Part shown: in pieces, positions 45,926 to 55,767 of the stretch
Position numbering within the stretch: the first letter of the stretch is position 1
Layout of the letters: every line of letters begins with the position of its first letter
NCBI GenBank assembly: GCA_025769875.1
Contig: JAGFNK010000039.1
Coordinates: forward strand, 62,001 to 126,000
Direction: 5' to 3'
DNA from: Russula earlei
Lineage: Eukaryota; Basidiomycota; Agaricomycetes; Russulales; Russulaceae
Length of the DNA: 64,000 nucleotides
The notes under the pieces: generated by a model
Databases searched by the model: none
What the model was told of the DNA's origin: nothing
Seen by the model: the letters and a program-made list of their open reading frames with translations, nothing else
Program-made: the position numbers and the translations under genes

Positions 45926-48794
45926 CAGTCAAGGTCAAACTGGATTGTAGAATGTCCAGTCACAGTCACATCAACTTTCAAGACTGATAAAAACTGGTCA
46001 AGACTGGTCAAGACTGGTCAAGACTGGTCAAGACTGGTGTGCCTGGTGTGCCTGGGATTTCTGTCAAGATTTCATGGGTTTGAGGATTATGGTCATAACT
46101 AGTCATAAGTAAAGCATGACTGGGAACATGTGTGTGAGATTGTAAGGCTGGTTACCTGACCCTGTACTCAGTGAGTACCCAAGGAGAGAGAGAGCCCCCA
46201 TGAGAAGTTGGACACAGGCACAAAGAGGAGTTCTCAAGCCAGTCAGAGAAGGGGACACCAAAGCTTGCTTGTCATTCCAGAGGGTAAGTAGAGAGATTAA
46301 GTACAGAATACAGGGGAGTACAAAGGAAAATAGGAGATTGAAACACAAGGGAGCATAAAGATTGTCTATGCTACACATGGAAAAAAAAATGCACATCTCA
46401 ATGCATGAAAATTGTGCACACAGGAAAAGATGCAATGCCATCAGGGCTTCAGACCTTACACCTCCCAGGGGGTTGAAATTTTGAGCATCCCCAGTCAAAC
46501 CTTCTTGACTGAGCTTCAGCTTGTGCATGTGGTCTTGTTGTCTCATTGCAGAAGGGGGATGGTGGGTGCTGAGGTGTCATTGTGTGTTGAACACGGGCAC
46601 GGTGTGGTGAAGCAGGGGGCATGGTGTGCTTGTGGCATGTTGAATGTGTCATTGCACCTTGTGGTGTTGCCAAGTGTTGGCTGTTTTGGTGCTGTTGCTG
46701 CTGCTGTCGATACAGAGGTGATGGCGGTGGCAAGAGCAAGGGTGGTGGTGAGAGAGGGTGGAGGCGTGGAAAGGCATGGGTGTGGGGGCGTGACTTGCGC
46801 ATTGCACGTGCTGTCACCTTGCAGGTGCAGTGATGAGGTCTTTGCCATTGCAGGTGGTGGCAGCATGCATGGATGCGATGGAAGGGGAGGCGAGGTGTGG
46901 CATGGTGCTTGCATTGGCAGCATCTCCTGTGGTGACATCATGGTGGCAGGGTCCAATTATTCTGCAGGACAGCATTGTGGCATTTGCTTATCTGAGGCAG
47001 TGGCATGTGTGCTCTTCATTTTCCAGTTATCTGTGTGTTCTTTCTTGGTGGTGCAAGGTGGCATGACAGCTAGAAACAGAAGTATGACAGCAGTGTGGTC
47101 AGGAAGCAGAGCAGTGGCTGGGACTAGGCCCAGAACGGCAGTGAACAAGGCTGAGGGCATGGTGGCAATGGCTGGCTGTGCTGGCAATATGGGGGACGTG
47201 ACCGAGGAAGCTGAAGCTGAAGTGGTGGAGGACAAGACTGGAATGGAGATGGGAGATGAAGAGGTGGTGGCTGGATGAGTTGGGCCTGAGGCAGTGGGCA
47301 TAGATGTGATGGCAGGAGTGGGTGATGTGGAGACTGGTGAGGAGAGCATGGGAGTGGATGATGCTGAGACAGTGGCTGGCCAGACAGAGACAGTGGTGTG
47401 GGATGGAGCTATGATAGGCAGAACATGTACAGTGACAATGGAGATGGCTGGCAATGAGACTACTGTGGCAGCAATGGGAGATGTTGGGGAAGTGGTGGTG
47501 GCTGGTGATTCTACTGAGGGCATGGGTGTAGCAAGCCACCACAGCTATGCAGAGTTCTTGAGGCTTGATCTGAGGGTGGGTATGAACTGAAGGGAGCAGG
47601 AGCAAGCAAGGTCATGCCTGGGACAGAATGCATGCATGCAAGAGAGAGAGTGTGTGTGTATGTGTGTGTACTTGAAGGAGAAGAAGAGTGAGAGCTTGAG
47701 GGAGGCAAGGTGTTCTTAGCCAATGCAAATGCCAGAAAGTTGATTTCATTCACCAAGAGGCTCAGTTAAGCCTTTTTCTACTAAACAAGATAGTAACTAC
47801 TGATACTTAAATACAAAAATGCTACTCCTCTGAATGCAACTCAAGAGTGTGAGGTGGCGCAGCAATGACAAAGGGGTGAGATGCTATGGGCAGCAAGCCC
47901 TTGGGTAAGGCAACAATTATGATGAACATGCCATATGGGTCTGTGCATATGTGCATGGTGGGGGCAAGGGCAAGGTGAGTGACATTGATGGTGATCGTCT
48001 TGAGCCATTGTTGCAGTTCCCAGGTGCAGAGTGGGGAATGTGAGGGGATGACATCGAGAGGAGATGAGAAGAGTTGGAGAGGGAAGGAGGACACATGGGA
48101 GGTGGGGGCGAGTGCAGGTCATATGAGTTTTCTGGTCAGTGGGCTCACATACCTTACATGGGCAAGGGGAGGAGTGGGTGTGTGCATTGGAGGCGAGAGG
48201 TGGAGGGCAAGGTGTGCGTCAAAGGTGAGAGGTGGGGGATAAGGTGGCATTTGCATGCATGACCTGGTGATGGGAGTTAGGAGAGTTGCAGGGCACACAT
48301 GTCAGGCGTTCAGTGGTAATGTCATTGGAGGTGGAGGAGAGGGAGTGTGCATTGAAGGTGAGAGACAGAGGGTATGGAGGCATTTGCATGTGACATGATG
48401 GTGGAAGAGAAGGAGTTGCAGGGCATGTGTGTTGGGTGTTTGGTGGCTGGCCAGTTTCTCACAGTGGAAGGGAAGTGGAAGGGAGAGATAGAGAGAGGAA
48501 CAACTGAGACAAGAGGGGGAGGGATGTGAACACAATGTGAACAGGAGAGATGGTGGCAGGTGAGTGTGCAAGTCATCATGCAAACAGACAGCATGACTCA
48601 CCCAGTCAAGAACTGGTTTCAACCAGTCATCTTCCAGTTTTGGTTGAGACTGGTCTGAACTGGTCAAATGACTGCAAATGACTGCATGTAACTGGTTATG
48701 TACAGTCCAGTCTGGTTTTTTCAGGATTGGGAAAACTGGCAGGCAGTCACAGTTACAGTCACACCAAAATCGTGGGAAAAACTGGACTTGACTG
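45926..48794. mobile_element. 2.9-kb insert in the MULE gene, possibly a non-autonomous hAT-like element
   Basis: The insert begins CAGTCAAG (45926-45933) and ends with its complement CTTGACTG (48787-48794). Flanking 8-mers TGAACTTT (45918-45925) and TGGACTTT (48793-48800) match at 7 of 8 positions, though the right one overlaps the terminus by two bases. GACTGGTC-type repeats crowd both ends, as subterminal repeats do in hAT elements. No transposase was seen. The interior has long low-complexity frames on both strands (46412-47278 plus; 46957-47523 minus, Thr/Ser/Pro-rich) that look compositional. The classification is tentative; the presence of an insert is well supported because the MULE reading continues on both sides. 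Confidence 0.55.
45975..46040 (+). repeat. 10-bp tandem repeat (CAAGACTGGT)n
   Basis: About five consecutive units of CAAGACTGGT, followed by a degenerate GTGCCTGGTGTGCCTGG. They lie about 50 bp inside the left end of the 2.9-kb insert. Related ACTGGTC motifs occur near its right end (about 48605-48720). Confidence 0.9.
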
Positions 48795-50183
48795 GACTTT
48801 GAAGCACTATGTGCAACACATGCCATTTGCAAAGCCATATCTGACTTCCCAGATAGGCAATCTTGAGGGCGGCAATCTGCATGGCATCATGATCTGTCAG
48901 AATAATAGATGGCTGGATAGCCAGACTGGCATCCCTGACCCAATAGACAAAAAAGGATATTATGTCTGTTGTTCCATTGGATGCCAGCATCTAGGCAACA
49001 GGCACACCTATCCAGAAAAGGTAAGCATGCTAAATTGACATTTAGTAAATAATAAAAAGTCTGGATATTGAGTAATATTATGAGTTGCATCAATACTGAT
49101 GAAGCCATTCCCAAGGCAGTGGAATGCCTCCATTTGGAAAGGGGTCTGGATGCATAACACATATGCATCCTCCTGCAGATTTGACTAAGATGGGGCACTG
49201 TGCAGCCTGTCTTTGTAAAATACATTTGTATTTTCATCTCTCAATCTGTCCAACCAGAGCCTGGTGGAGATGGCATCCTCTGGATGCAGCCTGATATTGT
49301 CATCTTCAATTTCTTGGGCCATGCGGCTCACATCCTAAAGCAAGATGAATCAGTTGTGGCTGCCATCAGGCAACAAATCCTGAATATCACATACCTTTCA
49401 ATTCATTAGGTTAGCAATTAAAAATAAATTCAATGCACACTCACTATTTCCCGTGGATCAACCTTTGTTGACAACAAGGATCTAATTTTATCACATGCTA
49501 CATGTGACATTTGTGTGTAAGCAAGATTAGCAATTCCAATTTCATGGTCTTGCTTGCTTGCATATTGTCCAAGAATGGTAGGTGTGTCCATGTAAGATTT
49601 GATTACTATTCGGCAACAGCAACCTGTCTTCTTGATCTCAGATCTCTGTGTGCAATTGGGGTGCTTCTTTACATAACATGAAGCTCCCCCAGATAGTTGG
49701 TGGGAACAGATGAAACCCTTTTTTGTCCATCCCTGCCCATGCTTGGTGCTGGATGTAATCAATTCAATTGCATGAGCCAGTTCTTCTTTCTGGCGCCACA
49801 TGTCAAAATTGGCTGCTGTTGGCCATTCCATGGGGTATCCACCATGCTCCTGGTCATAATTAAAATCTCCCCTCTTTCCAGAATTGGCAATGATCTTTGA
49901 AGGGGCATGCCTGAACTTTAAACATTGTGTCGCACAAGGGGCACTTGGGCCAGAAGCAGTGGATGGAGCAGATGGGGTGGATGATGCACCGGTCAATCGG
50001 AAACAGAATAACATTTGTTTTTGATTTGGTAGGGAAAAAGGTAAGTAGTTATGTTACTGTTAACTCACTTATATGTGTAATTTAATGCATGATTGAACCC
50101 CCAATTCTCTTGCTGACCCAATCACCTTTTATGGCAATTCTTGATCATCCAACCCACCACTAAAAGTCAAAAGCTGCTGGAGG

Positions 50184-50927
50184 AGAGTTGAGGATGTCAA
50201 TGGCTGTGACAATGACAATAGCCCAATTGAAGGTGAAGGTGATGGTAATGGCCCATCCAGTACTTGTTGTGTACCCCAATGGGCATATGAACCTATGGCT
50301 CTCAATGGCATCAACTGTGCCATGGCATGAAAATGTGGCCAGCCAGCATTGGCAAATGACTCCAAGTGTTTATTTTCCTAATAATAATGAGTCATCATTG
50401 ACAGACAAGATGATGGACACATACCTTGACCATCTCATCCCACTGTGCTCTTGTGTCATCATTCACATCCACCCCATTCTCATTGTGTATGGAATGCCTG
50501 ATGTTGTCTGCAACTGGACAACATCATTATATACTGTCTTCAACTAGTTGTATGAAGTCAGAATACAAGTAAAATGAATAGAAACGAAAGACATTACTCT
50601 CAACCACTTTGATTTGCATGAGGATGCAGTCTTTTTTGTACCTCTCTTAAAAGTAGCCTCAAGTATATCCACCACACCTTTGAAGACTGAATCCTTGAAC
50701 ATGTTGTTTGCAGTGGTGCCATCCAGATTGTGAGAAAGGAATTCTATGAATGTGGCCTCATCCTCAGTGGTCCAGCAAGCATTTTCCCAGAGAACATCAA
50801 CCTGATGGGTAATTGCATCATCCTCAGATGCAGAGAGACTTGAGTGGGTTTGCATAGTGAGTGCACCAGGAAATGATGGGGCATTCCACCACATGGTGGA
50901 CATGTGGACATGCCTCCATGCCTGCAC
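50184..50927 (-). pseudogene. Myb/SANT-like DNA-binding protein of the Harbinger element, N-terminal half
   Basis: The frame contains WTTEDEATFIEFLSHNLDG and KKTASSCKSKWLRV, the core of Myb/SANT-like (Myb_DNA-bind_3) domains of transposon accessory proteins. After a probable intron come NGVDVNDDTRAQWDEMVK and, after a second one, FANAGWPHFHAMAQLMP. Such proteins help Harbinger transposase recognise DNA and enter the nucleus. The gene runs into the MULE terminus at 50174. Confidence 0.78.
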
Positions 50928-51140
50928 CTAGCAACTGTCTGGCAAATGCCAAGAAACCCTAAAAAGGAACTTCTGATATTATAATATTATGTGATGTCAT
51001 GATGAGTACTCCTGTCAAGCAAGTGACTCTGAAAACCCCCAAAGTTTTGAAATTTTGTAAAACTTTTGTTGCTGTATGGGGCCTAACCTAATGAATTGCA
51101 AGGGATGCAATATTCAAGATTCATCTTGCTCTGGGATATA

Positions 51141-51185
51141 CTATCACCTATGGGGAACTCACCAGTTCACGACCATCTCACCAAT
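51141..51185 (+). repeat. left terminal inverted repeat of the pogo-like element
   Basis: It starts CTATCACCTATGGGGAACTC and pairs with 54365-54409. At two sites this arm has CTCACC where the other has CTCGCC, consistent with CpG decay. Confidence 0.95.
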
Positions 51186-51433
51186 TTCATTTTCCCCTGT
51201 ATCTGCCTGAACAACTACATTTAAAACTTCGTATTTATACTATTGAGTGCCATTAATGTCATTCTAGCAATGAAAAATGGAGGTCCATCAAGTGGTTTTC
51301 AAGTTATATTTTGGCTGGGGGTCACGCCTGCATCATGCCTTCTGTCATGGCGGAGTGCGGAGTTTGATTCCAACTGGCTGATCACATATGCCGACTCCGA
51401 GGGGTCTGGGGTCACTGCTATTCTATCCCCGTA

Positions 51434-53533
51434 ATGCCATGTTACAGATGGTCCAGTCGGCCAGCACAAGACCACATGTATGAGCAGCGGCTACAGGCTG
51501 CTTTGAGTGACTACAACAATGGTATACATCGATCTTTTGCCCGTGCAGCACTGGCCCATGATGTAAGCGCTGCATTCCATACATCGCGAAGTCCTTATCC
51601 AATAATTTCCAAGGTTTCCCGCCAGACACTACAAGACAGAGCTTCTGGGAGGCATAGGTCAGGTCAGGAAGCCCACCAGGATAGCCAGCTTCTCAAGCCG
51701 GCCCAGGAAAAGATGTTGTTCGATTGGTGTGACCAAATGTCCGCGAAGGCGATGCCTCTGGATCAAAAGGCACTGCGCACTCACGCTCTGGACCTCTCTG
51801 GCCAGTACCCCAGAATAAACTGGCACTATCAGTTCATCAAACGCAATTCCGGTCTGACTTTATCAAAAGCAAGAGTGTTGGATCCGAAGCACGCACAAAA
51901 TTTCAATAAGGCAGTAGTCCATGACTACTTTGCAAAACAACAGGAATTGGTGGATAGTTATGATGGGATACCACTGGAACATCAGTGGAATATGGATGAG
52001 AAGGGAATTCAAATGGGAGGCGGCCATAAGAACAATGGAAGGAAGTTCTTATTCATGAAAGAATGGAAACAGCGATACCATATCAAGAGTGACTGTCTGG
52101 AGCTCGTCTCCATCATTGAGTGCGTTTCAGCAGGCGGATTTATTATGCCATTGGGCTTTGTCCTCTCAGATGGCCCACTGCCTGACTGCCAGGATTTGGA
52201 AGGTGTCAGAAGGTGAGTTTTAATCCAGCGGTATGGCAGCAAGAATTAATATCTTCATCTTTGCAGCATCACAACGTCCCCTTCTGGGTGGACAGATCGC
52301 GAAATATGCGAGCGATGGTTCCATTCTGTATTCATTCCATTCGCTACTACACATCGCATTAACAACAAGCCAATTGTACTGACCCTTGATGGGCACAGCT
52401 CACACGAGACCCCGGCCATGCAGCAACTTGCATACAACAACAATATCATACTGTTCTGCTTCCCTTTGAAGACAACACACAAGCTTCAGCCACTTGATGT
52501 GTTGGTTTTCACACCAGTCCAGCGTGCATGGTCATCACATTGCGACCGCCGCCTTGCCGAAGGTATCAAGATCACACATTATAATGTCATCCATGAATAC
52601 ATGGAGATTCGGAAAGTTATCACCCTGGAACTCATTCAGAATGCATTCCACAAGTCTGGAATATGTCCCCTCAATCCGTTGGTCTTCACGGAGGAGGACT
52701 TTGCACCTAGCATGGTGTTGTCATCTTTGTCGCGCTTCCCATCCTCATACCCAATAGAGGTTCCAACATTGCCTCTAGCAATCAGCTCGGACCTCAGTTC
52801 TGACTCTGGTGATGGCAATTACAGTGCCTCGGACTTGGAGGAAAGTGCCATGGATGTGACCAGCACTCATGAATCCTCAACCACTAACCCACACTTGTGC
52901 GTGTGCAACTCAATAATCACGCGCGCGTCTTCGGCACAGACCACAGAGGGGGTCATTTCTAATGACCAAGTTGTCTCTCTGCCCCAAGATCAAAAGCGGA
53001 GCCATCAAGAGCTGATTGTGAAAATACAATCTCTTCATCAACAAGTTTCCATCCTCACACAAACAGTAATCATGCAAGCATCGCAACTGAGTGCGGCAAA
53101 TGCACACTGCACGATCGCCCAGCGAGAGGCCAATGATTTGCACGCAAAGCTGGAAAATCAGCGAAAAACAAAACCACATTCTTCAACAAAGATCAAGGCC
53201 CGGTTTGTAATGCATCCCGAGCTGAAGGAAGCATTTGAAGCAGAGGAACAAAACCGAATTACCCAGGAGAGACAAGAAATACAAAAGCACACTGAGAAAG
53301 CTGCTGAAGATTCTGCCCATGCAATACGAATTAGTAAAGGTACCGTCTCAAAGGTTTTCGACAACTCTCTTTCATCATACAAGTGCAAGGAAGACCTCAT
53401 GATCATTGCAGGTGCACTCGAGCTCTTGATGGAGGGCACCACATCTGAGCTCACCACACGAATCAAAGAGCACCTTGCTGCACATCCAGAGTTGGAAATC
53501 AACCAATGGTTTATGGGACTCTATGGCAGATGA
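51434..53533 (+). CDS. pogo-like DDE transposase, apparently intact
   Basis: Two exons, 51434-52212 and 52267-53533, joined over a 54-nt GT-AG intron (AG|C = Ser), give 681 residues without stops. Order: a psq-type helix-turn-helix (about residues 19-60), a CENP-B/Tc5-type DNA-binding domain (about 85-160, with ALRTHALDLSGQYPRINWHY), then a DDE_1 catalytic domain. First Asp in WNMDEKGIQMGG (about residue 188), second in VLTLDGHSSHET, third in HKLQPLDVLVF. A long Ser/Thr- and acid-rich linker, a coiled coil (about 510-610) and a C-terminal SAP-like segment (TRIKEHLAAHPELE) follow. The enzyme would cut and paste at TA sites. The first 15 residues before HMYEQRLQAALSDYN are less certain, and an earlier start cannot be excluded. 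Copy B at 1.2-4.1 kb is its decayed relative. Confidence 0.92.
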
Positions 53534-53621
53534 CATAGTAGTATGCTGTATCCCTCCTCATTGTCCCTGGCCTCCGAGTCATCAGGAGGACCCTCAAACG
53601 CAGCACAACCATTTACGCAAC

Positions 53622-54116
53622 TGTCACAAGGACTGGTGAATCTGACCGGACTGGCAACTGGATAAGCCTACCTGGACATGTCTCAAGTTTCCCGCGTGTT
53701 TTATGACTCTTCCATAGCCTCACACGTACCAGATGTTTCCTGCATGTTCCAGTTCAATCACCTCACTTCCACCTCATGAATACTATTTGATATAGTATTT
53801 TACATGTATATAAGACCGCTATTCGATGAGGACAAGCCCTAAGCTTGTTCTCCTGTGAAATCTCACTGGTTTTCTTGCTTTGGAACTTGTAGGCTTGCAA
53901 GACCTCAAGCAGAATCGTCCGAAAACCTTCTCACTCATAAGTCTTCTTAACGTGAAGACTTATTCGTGATTTCCCCTCTTCGCGGAACGTATTTGCCTTG
54001 GCAGTACCATCTCCGAGAACCCCGAAACTTGCAAGGACTTAGTGTCTTGCTTGACTTGCTGCGCTCATCTCGCACGTGAACTGATTTGTCAGCGACACTG
54101 CCCCCAGTCGGTGACA
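53622..54116. repeat. solo LTR (495 bp), TSD GCAAC, inside the pogo-like element
   Basis: The block starts TGTCACAAGG and ends CGGTGACA. GCAAC flanks both sides (53617-53621 and 54117-54121). It contains TATATAAGACCG and CCCTAAGCTTGTTCTC, shared with the 881-bp LTR at 7540-8420, so they are related families. It lies 88 bp after the transposase stop, so it leaves the gene intact and may act as its 3' region. Confidence 0.95.
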
Positions 54117-54364
54117 GCAACTGTCCTCACTGACACACCACTCAGTTTTTGCTTACAGCACTACACCTTACAATAGTACTGTACCATCATTCCAGACTGA
54201 AGAAGAACCGGATTTCACTCAATTAGATGCCCATTACAACTGTTTTCCTTAGTCCCCACCTAATCAAATTGCCTATGTAAATACGACGGGGATGTTTCAT
54301 CCCGGGCGGACTTCAATTCGGCATGTGTTACATCATGTAGTCTGTTACTTTTGTGACATTTGTG

Positions 54365-54409
54365 ACTGGCGAGATGGTCGTGAACTGGCGAGTTCCCCAT
54401 AGGTGATAG
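54365..54409 (-). repeat. right terminal inverted repeat of the pogo-like element
   Basis: Reverse complement of the left arm with a few transitions. It keeps CpG at the sites where the left arm has CpA. Confidence 0.95.
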
Positions 54410-55020
54410 TAAGCCACATGGCATGGGAAATGGAAGATGACAATATCAGGTTGCATCCAGAGGCTAGTATCTCTCTCACAGGATATCATATGATTATTGA
54501 GTGATCTCACATCTAGGCTTGAGAATGTGAATCAATCAGCAGAGATTGTTGAGGCTGTGGGCCACCAAATACAGTTTGGCAGCCACAATTAATGTGATTC
54601 AAGGTTCCAAGGTCTTATCTGATAAGGAATACATGGATGGAAACAGCCAAGCATATGGGTGTCAAACAGGGTCCAAAACAATGGACCTGTCTTCCCTGAT
54701 GAGTGGGGACTGACAGCACAGAGCATTGGCATCACTAAGGGAAAGTGCCACCAGGTTCATGGTGATCCATATGCCAAAGGCAAACAATCAGGCAAGCATT
54801 GTCTCAAACCCCCCCCTCCCTCAGAACCCCCTTGCTCCAATTTTTTTTTGATGCCACTGCCTCCCTTGCACCAGGTCCCTTCAGACTTGCACCACTGCCT
54901 AAGTGATTGAATAAGTGATTGAGAAAATAATTTGTGTCATTTAAATGCATGATTGAAGCACCAATTCTCTTGCTGACACAATCACCTTTTAGTAATTCAA
55001 CCCTGAAAAGTATGCAACTG

Positions 55021-55767
55021 CCAATGGCTGAGTACAGTTGGTACAGATACAGAAATTCTATCTGAGCTGACTGATTATGGGATCAATGTTGTAGATTGTA
55101 CTATGGCCATGGAGCCCCAGGGCCCCAGCAGCCACACATTAAACAAAGGGCTCGCACATGGTGTTTCCCACGAATTCCCTTCCATCTGCGGCAAAGACGT
55201 AGTCACCCTAAATTGGGAAATAGAATATTTTCACTTCCAGAATCGAGCAGAGGGTCTGGGGCGAGAACGTTGGAGGCCTTGAAGCCGAGAACCATATAAA
55301 GTTTGCGGGTTAATGTAACCACGAACTGGGCCTTTCACCTAACAAAAGTGGCGAACTTCGATGGGCGCGCATCACGGCCGACGCGTGACGCGTCGCGTGT
55401 TCCCGCACCACATTTTCACCGCAGCACACTTCGAAATGCTTCCGACACTCGACCTGGTTACGAAGTGAGTAGGGTAGGGTGAGCGAACGGCGGATGAAAT
55501 ATAGACGCGGTCGACAAAGGTATTATCCAAATGCGCACGAGCGAGCCCATTGAACGGAGCAGAGAAACCACCAATGAGGGTTGTCTGACTAAGGCATGAC
55601 CTCATTCAAACTCAATTGCCCGATCAGCTTTTGCGCGGCAGGCAGAATCCCGCCGTGTGCCTGGCCTTGACGCGGAAACCTTGCAGAGAAAGCATATATA
55701 GTACGCGAATGCTCGAACCGCGAGACTTCTCCCTTTTCCCTTCAAGCACGTCCCCAAGGCAGTAGTT
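55021..55767. other. boundary region between transposons and the DLH gene
   Basis: No gene was recognised. The first ~100 bp are CpG-poor and transposon-like; from about 55,130 the composition is that of the host. The last part is the presumed promoter of the dienelactone hydrolase family gene. Confidence 0.6.

Larger units (their letters stand above)
44580..50014 (-). pseudogene. MULE transposase, interrupted by a 2.9-kb insert
   Basis: Reading from 50014: an N-terminal zinc-binding/FAR1-like segment (KGFICSHQLSGGASCYVKKH and GCCCRIVIKS), then the MULE core near 48.8-49.0 kb with PSIILTDHDAMQIAALKIAY and IWLCKWHVL. The gene breaks at 48.79 kb and resumes at about 45.92 kb with FTHDQSGRF and FPDLWDKIKRWV. 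WHIFEEGDTNMLIEVY follows near 45.7 kb, and a SWIM zinc finger (CDCTDYPWIRFCKH) near 45.3 kb. A C-terminal tail ends DPYNRKSLFVL. Frameshifts occur throughout. The C-terminal tail matches copies B (6.1-8.6 kb) and C (54.5-55.0 kb). Confidence 0.82.
44419..50174 (-). mobile_element. MULE (Mutator-like) transposon, copy A, inserted in the Harbinger Myb gene
   Basis: The termini are inverted versions of ACTTTTAGTGGTGG..TAAAAGGTGATTGGGT, about 100 bp and imperfect. Flanks are GGCTGGAGG (44410-44418) and TGCTGGAGG (50175-50183), an 8-of-9 match to the 9-bp duplication expected of Mutator-like elements. The two halves of the Harbinger Myb gene lie immediately outside. The transposase gene is on the minus strand. 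The outer 15 bp of the two ends differ, so the exact boundary may be off by a few bases. Confidence 0.78.
41400..51083. mobile_element. PIF/Harbinger DNA transposon, TSD TAA, enlarged by a nested MULE
   Basis: Imperfect inverted repeats of about 140-165 bp at 41400-41561 and 50941-51083 both start GGCCCCATA. They share CAGAGTCACTTGC..GACAGGAGTACTCATCATGACATCACATAAT. TAA flanks both sides (41397-41399 and 51084-51086), the 3-bp TSD expected of Harbinger. Inside are the two genes of this superfamily: a DDE transposase on the plus strand near the left end, and a Myb/SANT-like gene on the minus strand near the right end. Subtracting the MULE at 44419-50174 leaves about 3.9 kb, a normal size. Both genes are frameshifted and CpG is depleted, so the element is dead. 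Confidence 0.88.
51141..54409 (+). mobile_element. complete pogo-like (Tc1/mariner superfamily) transposon, TSD TA
   Basis: The ends are inverted repeats of about 45 bp starting CTATCACCTATGGGGAACTC, at 51141-51185 and 54365-54409. They differ at only a few positions, all G/A or C/T transitions. TA flanks both ends (51139-51140, 54410-54411). Removing the element plus one TA gives a sequence that aligns without gap to the MULE paralogue near 49,345 (reverse strand), so the insertion site is proven within the window. It is 3269 bp including a 495-bp solo LTR in its 3' non-coding part. The transposase gene is intact and CpG-rich, so the element is young. Confidence 0.95.
51084..55020 (+). mobile_element. 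MULE copy C, internally deleted, split by the pogo-like element
   Basis: 51084-51140 joined to 54412-54500 matches the reverse complement of 49260-49410 of copy A. At about 54510 the sequence jumps to the equivalent of 45100 in copy A and runs to the MULE terminus (..AAAAGTATGCAACTG, ending 55020). It therefore lacks most of the transposase gene. The pogo-like element at 51141-54409 sits inside it. The stretch left of the Harbinger element does not look like the missing 5' part, so the left side of this copy is unexplained. Confidence 0.75.

Noticed and set aside
45975..46040. CRISPR-like array of direct repeats
   Set aside because: The 10-bp units are contiguous without spacers and the genome is eukaryotic. 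It is a tandem repeat within a transposon.
46412..47278. 288-codon plus-strand frame inside the 2.9-kb insert
   Set aside because: It is Gly/Val/Ala/Met-rich with no domain, and a comparable Thr/Ser/Pro frame lies on the other strand. The G-rich composition explains both.
41400..51083. a single giant 9.7-kb element carrying Harbinger and MULE genes as one unit
   Set aside because: The MULE has its own termini and approximate 9-bp duplication, and it splits the Myb-like gene, so nesting explains the layout better than one composite element.
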